In this document: positions 40,600-53,402 of the stretch, piece by piece
Layout: every line of letters begins with the position of its first letter
Numbering within the stretch: position 1 is the first letter of the stretch
Assembly (NCBI GenBank): GCA_963556495.2
Contig: OY747702.1
Span: 27,070,403 to 27,134,402, forward strand
DNA: 64,000 nt
Source of the DNA: Valencia hispanica
Lineage: Eukaryota > Chordata > Actinopteri > Cyprinodontiformes > Valenciidae
Reading direction: 5' to 3'
Position numbers and translations under genes: made by a program
The notes under the pieces: generated by a model
What the model was told of the DNA's origin: nothing
What the model saw: only the letters and a program-made list of their open reading frames with translations
Database searches by the model: none

Positions 40600-42155
40600 C
40601 CTGTGTATTCATTGGAAAGGTGTATCTCTTATATCTTCCCTGTTTTAGTTCAAATTATGACAGAAACTTCTCAGAAAAGATGCTACACCTTGGTGTTAGT
40701 ATTAATTAAAAGCTGCCTTGTAAGTTTCCTGGGTGTATGTACTAAAATACAACTTTTAAGCCGCAGATAAGAGTCAAATTCTGATTTATTAATGACAATG
40801 TTATAAGCGTGAATGGATTTAGACTGAGATTGCATTCAAATACATTAACCTTGACAGGACTCATTTGCAAACCTGCTGGCTTTTTAAAAGACCAGTAATT
40901 CCAGCCAGCCATGTGATAAAAGGAAGAGAAGGCCAGTGGCTTTGAGGAGAGCAGCGTAACAGTTTCAGTTCATAAAAATCCAATTCTGCCAGTTGCAGGA
41001 AACCGATTAGCCTCTGTCCTGATACTCTTAGCTGTTTTTACTGAGGAATCCTGACAGTGATCTACTGTGAGTAGTCATGGATATATTTACCTCTCACACA
41101 TAAACATCAAAAAAATTTAACAAAACAACACAAAGTCAACCAAAAACAGTTACGGTGTGATCCAGGTTTTCACAAAAGAAAACAGCAATTCATTTTCAAA
41201 TCTGAGAAGCAAATTCTCAGGTTCCTTAATATTTAGCCTGTAATGCTGAATAATTATTCAGGAGTTTCATGAATAACTTTTCTTCACTTAACTAATTGGT
41301 TTAAATGAATATTGCTTTCAACACTGTAAGTCTGATTCACAGCAGGATCTGTAGCCCAGTTGTTATTAATACCTTTAGTGAACCATTGGAGCCAGGAAGC
41401 TAAGAACTCAGCCTCTTATTTCTGTTATGTCTCTTTAAGTCCACAAATCTGTACAGAGAGAACCTGAGAGTAATCACGGCCTCCTGTCTGTGGAATAAAC
41501 TGGCAACCTGATCCTCTCACAGATGGTGCTGTTTTTTTGCTCAAAAAACCCTGCAGTCTACAGAACCCCGAGACTCAGTTTCTTTGCAAAGGCAGTCATG
41601 ATGGTACTGCACTCTTAGTAGTAATGGGCTTTTTCCTGCTCATCCCCTGCCCATTATATCACTATTGCTACGGCTATGTCACCTGAATGAGGATGAAGAA
41701 TTTCCCTGAGAGGTTTCTGTACCTCTACTATCCATTTCTGCCCCACTGAACAGAAGAAAACCTTAAGTATTTACTGTAACTAGTGCCCTGTGAACTGTGC
41801 CATCTGTGCACAATATTTTTGGCTTGGTGTAGCATTCTATGTGCACAATTCAACACATTAGCAAGAATCATGCTCCCAAAATTCAAAATATGTTGGTTTT
41901 AACTATGATGATTTAGTAGAATCTCTGAGGAATCTGAGGAACTCTCAGGCTCCATTATGTATAACGCAGAGTGCAAGGCATTTCTGATGCAGATGGGATG
42001 AATCTAATAGGAAAAGACAGATTTTGGCTGGTTGTTTTTGTTTTTGAACCCGTGCTAAAGCAGCCTTAGAAGCAATAAATTAGGGTTGCAAAATTCCAGG
42101 AAGTTTTTAAGGTTCTAACTCAAACCGACCATGAAAACTGACATGGATTCAGGAG
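40600..42155. other. Intron 3 stretch, nothing recognised
   Basis: No exon, RNA gene or clear repeat seen. Confidence 0.45.
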
Positions 42156-42450
42156 GAATTAACAAGAGCTGTCAAAATTAACGTGTTAATGTGGGACAAT
42201 TAATTTGTGGAGTTAACGTGATAAATTTTTTTACGCAATTAACACATGCACATAATGACCTGCCCAGTTTACCCCACAATTCAACCTGCGCTGCTTTCAG
42301 TGCTCGCTCGTCATGTACACAGCATGGCAGACCCAAACTGCACCCGTGATTCCATGTGAACGTTTCTTCTCAGTCGAGGACCATAGGGATTATCGGTCTA
42401 CGTCACTCCCTGCACTGCTGCGCGTGTAGTCTGCAAAAGGAGACGCGACT

Positions 42451-42614
42451 ATGTCTTGTGCTGTTGTTTGCTTTGATAAAAACAACAAACGTGCATTCCA
42501 TCAACTTGCCCTTTATAAGGCAAACAAAAGACGTCTTTGGTTGCAAGCAATCACAAAAAGCGATTGGAACGAGAATATGATTAAAAATGCGACAATCTGC
42601 AGCAATCACATCAG
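42451..42614 (+). pseudogene. THAP-domain-like exon of a transposon
   Basis: Encodes MSCAVVCFDKNNKRAFHQLA, then LYKANKRRLWLQAITKSDWN and ENMIKNATICSNHI, then AG and a consensus donor GTAAGT at 42615. It has the C-x3-C start, the RRLWLQAI core with conserved tryptophan, a second tryptophan, and C-x2-H (CSNH) of the C2CH THAP finger, a DNA-binding module of P-type transposases and host THAP proteins. The usual F after CSNH is I. No downstream exon was found, so probably not functional. Confidence 0.75.
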
Positions 42615-42754
42615 GTAAGTCTGGTCTAACAAACAAGCTAACACAGCTAACCAACGCTGCAGCTGCAAGATAAACGAAATAATAACAGTGGTAACCAGGG
42701 AGTAATGTAAAGGTTCGGTGTTGATAAACAAATAATCCCTCTATTATTTAGAAA

Positions 42755-42985
42755 ATTGCAATTAAAAAATACTTTATTGAACCCTGAGAGGAATTTAGTG
42801 TTGTTGAGGCTCATACTATTTAACTCTTCAAGGAGCTGTTGTAGATCCTGATGTATGCAGGAAGGATCTCCTGTACCAGTCTGTATTGCAGCAAAGCTGA
42901 AGATGCCTCTGACTGAAGACACTCTGTTGTTGTAGGATAGTCCCATGAAGCTGATGCTCAGGGTTGTCCAAAATTTATAAGAAAT
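42755..42985 (-). mobile_element. LINE (L2/Rex-like) 3' end, copy 3
   Basis: Plus-strand TACTTTATTGAACCCTGAGA followed by GGAGCTGTTGTAGATCCTGA and the tail of the same ORF2 C-terminus as the copies at 12.1-13.2 and 15.9-16.85 kb. More diverged, only about 230 bp, nested in the THAP-bearing element. Confidence 0.8.
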
Positions 42986-43294
42986 AGTCAGCTTTACAAA
43001 CAAAAAATGTTAACCAGTTAGTTTGCCTTAGTAACTTGCTTAAAGATTAACAGGTCATTAATTAAAAAGGCCACTTAAAAATGTGATAGTGGAATTGAAA
43101 AAATTTTTTCCATGCATCTCTCCTGTATTTCCGTAAAAAAAGAGCAACAGGTTCTGGTTTTGTCCTTCATTTACACCCAAATGTATTTATTTTTCAGTCA
43201 TATTTAGGAATGTTAATTAATCGTAATTATTTCACAGCTACCCTGTAATTAATTAGATTAATATTTATAATAATTTGACAGCTCTAGAATTAAC

Positions 43295-46005
43295 ACAAAT
43301 ATATAAGAATAAAATGCGATAAACATGTACCTGTTAAAAAAGTTATGTTTGGGCCTTAATGAGAATCTTACTCGTTGATTAAAACATTAATACAGACATT
43401 AACATAACATTGACTCAAAGATTTCATGCAAGTACTTCTGGTTCCTCAATCACATGATCTCAAAGCACATTGTTTATAGCAGCGGTTTTGAGGCCATTCC
43501 CCCTACATGCATTGGGCATACCTCCATCACATACACATACGATATCAAGAATCGTGGACTATTGAGTCTAAAATACTATTGAAGTAATACATATAAAACT
43601 TTTAACTACATAAAGTGAAGAAAGTTTTAATGATAACTTGGGTTAAACATATTTCATACATGGCAATGAATTTAACTTGCAAATATCCCATGAATGACAA
43701 AACGAAAAGCTTAAATGACCTATAATTTTCCACTTAATTCCTGTGACTTCATAATAGTTAAAATTATTTCCATGCAAAGTGTCTGAATTGGCATTAAAAA
43801 AAATCGGTTAATTTTTACTCTACACAAAATACAGTAAAGCGGTTCACAGCAATTTTGTGTCCTAATGGAAGAGGCGGTAGCTGCTGTGGCTGTGCAAAAA
43901 ACCCCAGAAAGGATCACGTTAATTTCTGTTGGCAAAACAATGTGTAAACAGATGTGTAATCATCAACTGATATCTAGTGTAAAACTATTAAATTAGTTAA
44001 AAGCAGAAAATCCATTATTCTTAAGTTTTTCTTTATTGAATTAGGGGCAACTCAGTAAAAAATAAATTTAGTATATTTCCTTGATAACATAAATAACCTA
44101 AATAAACAAAAAAAAATCAAGTCTTGAGGGTTTTACAGGACTGAACACAGTTCCATAAAGTGCCAAGCTGAGTGGACCCTGTTGATTCTTTGGGTTTAGA
44201 GAAAACCTCCATTAAGATCACACAAATGGGATTTTTGAGCTTCGGTGAGGAAGACATCGTGTGGAGAACCTCAACATTTAAAAAAAGAAACTCATGACAG
44301 AGCTAAGGATGTAAGTAAAAATTCACACAAGGTCAAGCTAATGTAAAAAACATCAGGGTTGGGTGCTCTGTGACAGTGAGTCATTGCTCAAATGTTTCTG
44401 GGCTTAAAAATCCCCCATTAAGAGCCTGACAGAGTGACAAGGAGTACATTTATGTCTCCCTGTGAGATCTGTTGGAACAGGGTTGGTGAAAGTCCTCCAT
44501 TACAGCTACATCAGCTGTCACAAACAAGATAGGATGGACAAAACAGGGTTTGTAAAACCACATCTGCCAAATTACACACTAGGCATCAATGTTGCATGTA
44601 AATCTGTTATGAAAATCCACTAAAAGCATCCATAAGCAGAGGTTTAGAGTGGATGTAAATGGTGGTACGAGTAATGGCAAAAAATCCCAGAAGTGCTTTG
44701 GGATTCCTGTTAGGTCAGAGTTTTATATTTATAAAGTCTAACAGGAACATTAGACCTGACATGTCCAACCTAACTTGATAGAGGTAACAAATCCTGAACA
44801 TTTATCATCTTATTGCTGAATATTTTGTTTGCCAGGAAAGGTAAATGAAGAGTGCAACACTTCCCCTGCTGACTTTTGTGAAACTTGGCAGAAAGTTATT
44901 ATGCAAGCAAAGGAAGAGCCCATTAAATTTGTGCAGATGTCTCAGTTTTTTTTTTACACATTGATGTTCGGTCATTAAATGAAATATGCTACACCCAAAA
45001 TAATTTTAATAGAGCAGAAAAAAATAAACTCTAAAAGTATGGTAAAAAGATTAGCCTTGAGTGCCTTCACTTCATTTCTGCAGCTTCCCAAACATCCATC
45101 ACATTCATGTCCAGCTCTCCAGGAGCTCCAAAGAGAAATTTGCTGATCATGATTAACAACTGTATTTACATGCACTTCACTATCCTAGTTAAAACTTGAT
45201 TTTTAATTCATTTTGCATATTCCTACTAGAAACTGCAGGAGTCAGCATCTTATCCTGCTACGGGAACTCCAGATACAGCACACATCCTAGTTTCAAGAAG
45301 TCTAGATCTGCTACCTGGCGTTCTCCAATTGAAAGGAGGAAACTTTTGCTAACAATTTATTCAGGTATGGGAACTTTTTCTGCTGGAAGATATATGGAAA
45401 CGAGTATGAACATTTTAGGTTATTACCATCAATATAAACATAATAACCTGTAAAAATCCTATCCTAATAAGACTCGAAACCAGGAGTATATTGAACACAT
45501 TGACTAATTAAATCATTTTTTGTGCCCCTCCATGCTTTGTACGAACTACTGGTTTCATGTTTAACATGTGGCTGAAGGAGAATCTGGGAAGGAAGTAACT
45601 TTTTAATGCTCTGTTCATTATTTGGCTACTTAGCTTCACTGAGTAAAGTATCTATATAAAAAAGTATAAATTTAAATATTTGTTATAAAATGCCAGTAAA
45701 GATAAAAACCACAATAAGCTTAGTGTACCTAAAAATTATTACAATTCTGTTTAATTATTTTAAATATTGTTTAGTCATTTTAGTTACAACACATTAGAGG
45801 TAACTCCTTCAGAAAACAAAAAAAGTATTGGTGTTTTCAGTTGTATCTAATGACACAGTTCCCTCATCATTTATTGGCCCGTCTCGTAAAGATGTAAAAA
45901 TAAAGCTTTAAAATAAATGAGGAAAAAAAAATCAATATTGAGGAATAGATTTATGAGGTTATGTGTATCACAGTTATTAGCATACTTGCTGTTACTAATT
46001 GCTGT
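43295..46005. other. Intron 3 stretch, nothing recognised
   Basis: AT-rich; no exon or clear repeat identified. Confidence 0.4.
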
Positions 46006-46009
46006 AGAA

Positions 46010-46420
46010 ACCTTATGCCAATAGGACAGTTCTAAGTCTTCTCCTCTAACATTTCCACCAGATTAGCGCAAACATAGAGTGGGATCTTGCATCCTATCTC
46101 TTTAAACAATCTCTAGTTCTTCCAGACTCCAGGGTCCAATTCTATTGTCTCTTCTCTTCAGATTACCCCACAGATTTTCAATAAGATTTTGGTCTGGGGA
46201 CTAAAGTAAGATGTTCCAGCTGAAAGACACAATGACAGGCCATTTCCAGCTTACAGGTGGATGCCACCTGATTTTTTTATAAAACAATTTCTAGGTCATC
46301 AAGAGCATATGTTATTATACCATGCTCTCTAATGAGGTTCCAAATGTGTTTGAAAGTGAAAGAGATGGTCTCATCTGATCTAAGCACATAGTTCCAGTTA
46401 AAGTCCTAGTAAAGTTGATT
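46010..46420 (-). pseudogene. Highly decayed Tc1-like transposase remnant
   Basis: Minus-strand AGTCCCCAGACCAAAATCTT then ATTGAAAATCTGTGGGG (about 46205-46168) encodes SPDQNLIENLWG, the SPDLNPIENLWG block. LRSDETISF near 46385-46360 resembles the first catalytic DE block. Many stops. Confidence 0.6.
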
Positions 46421-46619
46421 AAAATCCACATATGTACGTTTGTGATGGTAGGCAGAAAATGCTTTTTCTGGCATAGCTCCTAACTGGTTTGTACAGACTT
46501 TGTGGGTGGATAGATAAGATAAATTTCTCTGTCACATCATAGTTGTAGCTCAGGGATACAGTAAATCAAAGATCATTCATTAGAAAATTCCTAGACACTG
46601 ACACTCAGGTCAAATAAAC

Positions 46620-46830
46620 CATAAATTACAAATAGTAAATCTTTTATTTACACTCAAAGAAATTAAGGCTACCATTAATTGTGGCTATTTTGCAAAAGGA
46701 AAAAAAACTATGACTTGGGACTTTTTGGGGGACTTTTTCCGCCTCTTTTCAAAATATTTCAGTGTGAGATTATATTGCTGCAATTAGGGATTAATTATTT
46801 TTAAGACTATTTATACACCCAAACTTGGAT
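46620..46830 (+). mobile_element. Possible Tc1-family terminal fragment
   Basis: GGCTACCATTAATTGTGGC and TCAGTGTGAGATTATATTGC resemble the end region seen at 8640-8735. Short, no ORF. Confidence 0.45.
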
Positions 46831-47629
46831 GGACAATAGGTGTGGAGGCCATGGTAGTTTTGGCACAGTACACAGTCAAGATTGATAAACAGCTAGTGTT
46901 ACATTGCTTTTTTTTTAAACAAGTTTTTTCTTATAACTATTGTGTAATAAGTATTTTCTAAGCTTTAACTTCAGTATATAACAGTGTTCATTAACAAAAT
47001 ATTCAGCAAAAGATCAAGGATGCATAAAAAAGCTGAAGGATTAACAGCTGTTCTTATGTTCTTATTATATTACAAACCATATAAATCTTCTGCTGTGCAG
47101 GTTAACTCAGCATAACTAATAACACTGTTCCAGACAGCCTGTATTCTTGTTTTAAGCTTTTTGGAAAACTCCACAGAGCAAACAGAGTAGAACAGTCAAA
47201 GGCACAGAGGAACAGGACACTAATCTTCCTTCTGTCTTTAGATTATTAAAAAGAACTATGCATGCAGTTTGACGTTTGCAGCAAATAATTTCAATTCCTA
47301 TCTATTTATATAGCACACATCAGTTGCATGCTTACCTAATTGAGACAAAATGACATTGTAATGGCACTAATTAAAGCAGGAGTCAATTAAAATAAAATAA
47401 AATAAATAGATTAAAAACGACATTGAATTAATAAAACTGAAGTAGAAATTCGACAGAGGGTTCAAAAGGCTATAAAACAAAACAAGGATGTTAAAATCTA
47501 TACACATGCCAACAGATTCAATAAATACTCAATAAGATCTCCTTTAAATAGATATGTCTCTACTTAAACAGAAAACTGATTCCAGAGTAGGTTTGGAAAA
47601 TAAAATCTCTGCCTCCACCATACAGGGAC

Positions 47630-48060
47630 CGGCGATGACAATCGGCCCAGAGAAAAAGAGAGAGGCGGCCACACATGTCGGCCGGCCCCGACCCCCACAG
47701 GCAACAGAGACCCCACGCCGGCCGACCCCCGGCCAGGACCACAGCTAGGGGGTGCGGCGCCCCAGAGACCCGAATCCCCAGGTCCACCCCAGACCCTACC
47801 CAGGCGCAGCACGGCCACCAGGCCAGTAACCCATGTCAGTCAGTGCAACCCCCCTAAGGCACCGCATGCAGCCATCAGGAGTTACCACCCAAAGCCACCA
47901 AAGCCCAACCCCAGGTTGGGGCCACAACGTCCAGCGCCCCGTCCGCCCAGTGATCCCACCCCCAGGGATCCCCCCCAGACGCCTCCAACCCCAGTAACCC
48001 CCACATCAGCAACAGTATCCCAAACGATAAAACCAAGTGCCCCCCACCCCTACTAGGTGA
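47630..48060 (-). other. GC-rich, G-run-rich 3' UTR of the L1 (minus sense)
   Basis: The plus strand shows many C-runs (CCCACCCCCAGGGATCCCCC, CCAACCCCAGTAACCCCC), so the LINE RNA sense carries repeated G-runs able to form G-quadruplexes, a known feature of mammalian L1 3' UTRs. It is by far the GC-richest block in the window. Confidence 0.7.
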
Positions 48061-48172
48061 TGGAGCCGATCAAAGGAGCCCAGAGAGATTGATCAGATAT
48101 GGAGCCAGAGGCCGTCTCAAGACCAATATGGTCCAACAAGAGATTTATATACTGATTAATATTAAGAGGCTT

Positions 48173-51100
48173 TTAATTTTTCCAGTTCAGGAGAATAGTT
48201 TTCTTAGCGATGCATAAGGCAATATGAACCATTAGAACTGACCTTGTGTCCGTGGTGACATCATTTGAATTTCCTAACAGGCAAACTGAGGGAGCTGGTG
48301 GAATGTTACATTTCAGACACTTTGATAAGTCCTCACATATCTGGCACCAAAATTTCTTAACAGGTGGACAGAACCAAAGCGCATGAATATAAGTATCTGG
48401 TATATTGCTTGTGCATTGTAAGCAGGTATTAGACGACGTAAAACCCATCCTAAACATCCGTTGACCTGTATAGTGTACTCTATGAAGGATTTTGTGTTGT
48501 ATTAATTGCAAATTAGGATTTTTTGCTATTTTAAAGGTTCTTAAACATATCTGAGACCAGACGTTTTGGTCAAAGCTGGCTGATAAATCCACCTCCCATT
48601 TTTAAATAGGGATGGCTATTGATTCATCTAATGTAGATAAAGCTTTTTTGGGGGGGTTGAGATTAAGAAAATCTAAAACTCTTGCTGGAATTTGTAATTC
48701 AACTGTATTGAGCCTAAATTTACCTTTAATAATAGATTTAATTTGTTGATATTCTAAGAATTTGTTTTTATCAATTCCATATTGTGTAATTAATGTATTA
48801 AATGGGATAAAGTCTGTTCCTTCAAATATATGTTCCAGGTATTCAATTCCATTGCACCTCCAGACTGGAAAACTTATCATACTTTTTTTTTTTGCAAGAT
48901 GTCGGGGTTATTCCAGATGGGTGTACGTCTGCATGGGATTATTGTGGACACTGTCATTTTTAGAAACTCCCACCATGGTTTCAGAGAGGAGCTGATATTT
49001 ATGCTTTTAAAGCATTCATATTGTTTTATATTTGAGCTAATAAATGGTAGGTCTGAAAGTTTTATCTTATTACATAGTGTCTGTTCTACGTCTATCCAGG
49101 ACTCGTCTAGTTAGCAATGTTTTAACCATCTTGAGATGTATTGGAGCCTGTTGGCTAAGAAATAATGATGGAAGTTTGGTAGATCTAGACCTCCTTTTTC
49201 TTTGGTCTTCTGCAGTGTTTTTAAGATGATACGTGGGGGTTTATCTTTCCAAAGAAATTTAGAGACAGAGGAGTCCAGAGATCTAAACCAGTCTAGTGAT
49301 GGTTTACTTGGGATCATTGAGAATAAGTAGTTGATTCTGGGCAAAACCATCATTTTTATTGAAGCAACCCTTCCCATAAGTGATATGGGTAGGGATTTCC
49401 ATCTAGCAAGATCATCTTCCACTTTTTTTAAAATTGGGATGTAGTTTAGCTTTATTAAATCTGCCAGTCTTGGTGAGACCTAATTGCTGATAATACCTAA
49501 ATAAGTAATATTCCCTGACTGCAGTTGTGTATTAGTTGGATTCTGGACAAAACAATTGATTGGAAGAACTGTAGATTTTAACCAATCTATAGAATAATCT
49601 GAAACGTTTGAGTAAGAGTTTATCAACCCGATTACCTGAGAGAAAGAGGTTTGTGAATGCTGGAGAAGAAGTAATACATCATCTGCATAAAGACTGATTT
49701 TATGTTCTATGTTATTGCATTTTATGCCTTTAATATTGTGAGTTTGCCTGATTGCTGCGGCTAGTGGTTCAATAAAAATAGCAAACAGGGAGGGAGAGAG
49801 AGGACATCCCTGCCTGGTACCTCTCTGAAGATAAAACCTAGATGATGTTTGGTTATTAGTCCTGATACATGCTGTTGGTGAACTGTATAATATTTTCAAC
49901 CAGTTTATAAAAGAATTTCCAAAGCCAAATTTATGTAAGGTTGTAAATAAGAGTTTCCAGTTAACTCTATCAAATGCTTTTTCTGCATCTAGAGATAATA
50001 CATTAGTTTTAATGTTTTTACAGTAAGAAAAATCTATTAAATCTATTAATCTACGTGAATTTGTGGATGAATGTCTCCCTTTAATAAAACCAGTTTGATC
50101 AGGATGTATTATAAGAGGGGTTACTTTCTCTATCATTTTTGCGAGGGCTTTGCAGATTATTTTAAGATCAAAATTAATGAGGGATATGGGACGATAGCTG
50201 GTAGGAAACAAAGGGTCTTTACCTGATTTTATTAGAAGACTAATGTAGGCAGAACTCATATTTGGTGGAAGTCGGCCATTTTCCTTCGTTTCCTGCAGCA
50301 TTCTGTGGAACGTTGGTGCCAGAATATTCCAGAATTCTTTATAGAACTCTGCTGGAAATCCATCTGGGCCTGGAGCCTTTTTATTGGGCATGCTTTGGAG
50401 GGCCTCCTGGAGTTCAGCTGCTGCTAGTGGTGAATCCAGAACCATCGCTTAACGTTCAGATAATTTAGGTAGTGTTATGTTATCCAAAAAATTTTCAATT
50501 TCATGATCTGATGGGTTTATCTCTGGTGAGTATAAAGCCTTGTAAAATTCTTTAAAGGTGTTGTTTATTCTTCATATACTGTATTCCCGGTGTGATCTTT
50601 AATAGCAGAAATAGTTGTTTTTCTTTATAAATTTTAAGCTGGTTAGCCAAAAATCTACCTGATTTATTACCTTGTTCAAAGTTTTCTATCCTAAGTCTTT
50701 GAATTAAGAACTGGGTCTGTTAATTAATAATTTCATTTAAATCTAGCTTTGCTTTACGGATTTTACCTAGTCTCTCCTCATCTAGAGAAGCTTCTAATGA
50801 ATTAATAGTTTCTTTTCATTCCTGAATACGTTTTATTTCTATTTTCTTTTTATTTGATGAGAATGAGATTATTTTACCTCTAATCACAGCTTTCCCTGCC
50901 TCCCAAAGAATGGATGGTGACATACCATGTAGGTCATTATATTCCAAATAAGAAGCCAACTCTTTTTCAAAATATTTAATAAATTCTTTATCCTTAAGTA
51001 ATGATATATTAAATCTCCAATTTTTGCTTTGAGGCGTTTCTGTTTTATTTACTAAAGTTAGAGAAACAGGAGCATGATCGCTAACAGCTATAGGGTGTAT

Positions 51101-51763
51101 CTCAGTGTCTGAAATGTCAGTCAACAGTGAGCTGCTGACTAACAAATAATCCAGTCGAGAATACGAATGGTGGACATTTGAGAAGAAAGTATATTTTTTG
51201 TCATTGGGGTGAAGAGATCACCATGCATCACAAAGTCCATAATCGCTCATGTACTGTTTGACTGTATCTATAGATTTCCTGCTGCGCTGAGTCCCTGCTG
51301 TGCTGAGCCTGTCTATTTCTTCATTTAAACCAAAGTTGAGGTCGCCCCCAAGAAGAAGTGAGCAATCCATGTGTTCAAGGAGCACCGAGAAGAAGGAATG
51401 AAAGAATGAGGGGTCATCAACATTTGGACCATATATACTGACAATACATAACTTTTGGTTATGTATAGATAGTTTTACTATAATAAATCTACCCTCTGGA
51501 TCTGTAACTGTATGTATTACTGTAAAATGTAAATTTTTATTTATTAATTTTGCTACTCCCCTTTGTCTAGAGTTATAGCATGCAGAAAACACATTAGGAA
51601 ACTCAGGGGATTTAAGATCATCTGCAGCTGAGGTAGATTTATGGGTTTCTTGTAATAAGACGACATCTGCCTTCAATCTTTTAAGCTGGTTAAGAATCTT
51701 AACTCTTTTCTCTCTGGTGCCAGCTCCATGAATATTCCACGTGACAAACCTTAGAGTAGCCAT
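48173..51763 (-). pseudogene. L1-type ORF2 (endonuclease/reverse transcriptase), broken
   Basis: The frame opens MATLRFVTWNIHGAG, followed by the APE-endonuclease residues LLQETHK, GGDLNFGLN and SDHAPV. A TGA near 51220 interrupts after GLCDAW, where an R codon is expected (CGA or AGA to TGA). The RT block has PGPDGFPAEFYK, FIKGRHSSTNSRR, LSLDAEKAFDRVNW, RGTRQGCPLSPSLFAIF and the catalytic YADDVLLLL. The C-terminal part includes a Cys-rich CLQCTSN...WFCPPVKKFW segment. Pieces lie in several frames (51763-51218, 51145-50816, 50445-49480, 49422-49111, 48880-48602, 48592-48173). Confidence 0.88.
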
Positions 51764-52169
51764 AGTTTTGAGACAAAAGTTGTAAAGTCCATATCACCAT
51801 AGAAACAGATAAACAAAGGTGTATTATTAGTTTGTGCTTGGGGTTGCCTGATTGAAAATCCAAAAGCCGAGATATAAGAAAGAGAAAAATAGAAGAAAGT
51901 TGCGAAGGTGTTAAGGGTGGAGAGAGAAAGAAATAGTTATATTATGAAAAAAATTATTTGTGTGTGTGAGTGATAAAAGAAGAAAAAAGGAGTGACAAAG
52001 ATATTTGGTGATAGACATGTGAAGATGAGAAAAGAAAAAAGAGCCAGTATCCCAGTGCTTAGCCCTGGCCCCGCCCACATTGAGTAATGTAAACAACTTT
52101 ACAGAGCTGTGCTAACATTAGATTATAGTTTACTGATAAAACAACTCTTATCTGACCAGTGTTACATGA

Positions 52170-52860
52170 CTAATAAAGCCAAGGAGTAAGCTGGGGGTCC
52201 CTGAACAGCTGCCCATTAACATACAGTTTATCTACCGCTACTGTAGCTCTGGTACCTTCACTGATATATTTCTTCTTGATTGGGAACAAAATGCGCCTTC
52301 TATCCAGGATCTCCTTCGGATATTGATCGTTAACGCTGTAATTCGTTCCCCGCAGCTCTCTGCCCTGGCCTCTGACCTGCTCTTTTTGCTTGTAATGCTC
52401 AAATTTAGCAACAATAGGTCGCGGCCGGCTGTTGTTGGGCTTCTTACCTCCTAGGCGGTGGACTCGGTGAAAAGTGATGTTTTTTACCGTGTCGCTTGGG
52501 AGCTTTAACTGATCTTGGAGAAAATCTCGGACGGTGGATTCAGCGTCGTCCTCAGCCTGTTCTGTGATCCCGGAAAAAACAAGATTGTCCCGCATTCCCC
52601 TGGCCTGTATATCCAAGATAGTTTCTTTCATCCTCTTACTTTCTCCGGACAGCTGCGTCATCCCCTCGGTGAGTTTCTTTGCACTGTCTTTCAGTCCAGT
52701 CTATTGAGTCCAGGACATCGCTGTAGCTTTTCTCTGGAGAGATGGTGGAGGTGCGTTTTTGTGATGGTGTGCTTGTCGGCATAGCAGAGGTGGATTTTTG
52801 TGGCTTGCCCATAACAATGTTGTCAAAGGACTCATCCAAGTAGCTTTCCAGGCTGTGCAA
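52170..52860 (-). pseudogene. L1-type ORF1 (RNA-binding protein), one frameshift
   Basis: The N-terminal part, MHSLESYLDESFDNIVMGKP, is read in one frame and the rest, from MTQLSGESKRMK, in another; the switch is near 52690. The C-terminal half (ILDIQARGMRDNLVFSGITE ... KNITFHRVHRLG ... RPRPIVAKFEHY) matches the RRM-like and C-terminal domains of L1 ORF1 proteins, which coat LINE RNA as trimers. Confidence 0.85.
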
Positions 52861-53402
52861 GGTTTCCTCGTCCAGTTTGTTTTATGGAAAAATACAAAAA
52901 AAATTATTAAACCTTTGCTATATTTGGCTCAAATGTTATGGTTTGTTTTTGCCCAAGTTTGTGTTTGTTTTACCAGTTTACCGCCATATTACTTATGCAC
53001 AGCTCTCGCGAGATCTCAGCAGCAGCTCATCTCCACCCAACTACCCTCTATCCTCTATCTGAGCGTGCATCTTGAGAACAGCGTGTTCTTGTGTGGTGGA
53101 AAGCATTAGGGTGAGTTGAGGCCTTTGCAAGTGATAAGAAGGATTTTAAATTGAGTTAATAACTCTACAGGAAGTTTGTGTATGCCATTAACCAATAAAT
53201 ATGATCCCTTTTCCGGGCCATGGTAAGAACCCATGCTGCAGCATTTTGGATCAGCTGGAAGACTGCAAGAAAAATAGCAGGACATCCATGTGAAACTGCA
53301 TTGCATTATTTAAGGCTGCGGGTTGTTGATGCATGCAAGAGTTTCACAGGATGTATCAGTTGGTGTTTTATTTCCTCAGATACCCCTAAATAAAAAAACA
53401 AC

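Larger units (their letters stand above)
42164..43286 (+). mobile_element. THAP-exon-bearing DNA transposon derivative with 8-bp target duplication
   Basis: Ends AAGAGCTGTCAAA and TTTGACAGCTCTA form inverted repeats. Identical 8-bp direct repeats GAATTAAC flank them (42156-42163 and 43287-43294). It encodes one THAP-like zinc-finger exon (42451-42614) and no catalytic domain. The 8-bp duplication fits P-element or hAT superfamilies; THAP plus 8-bp duplication favours a P-like source. A LINE 3' fragment is inserted at about 42755-42985. Confidence 0.75.
47550..53105 (-). mobile_element. Nearly full-length L1-type LINE, inactivated
   Basis: In minus-strand order: 5' leader (about 53105-52870), ORF1 (52860-52170), ORF2 with endonuclease, reverse transcriptase and C-terminal part (51763-48173), and a GC-rich 3' untranslated region (48170 to about 47550). 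The two-ORF order, an APE-type endonuclease and YADD polymerase motif define an L1-clade element. A small number of frameshifts and stops break both ORFs. Exact ends and target duplications were not found. Confidence 0.88.

Noticed and set aside
45030..45130. Possible receptor exon 3 (CATCCATCACATTCATGTCC wording)
   Set aside because: Translation on the minus strand does not give the expected MNIDIASIDMVSEVNM-like sequence; only a superficial resemblance.
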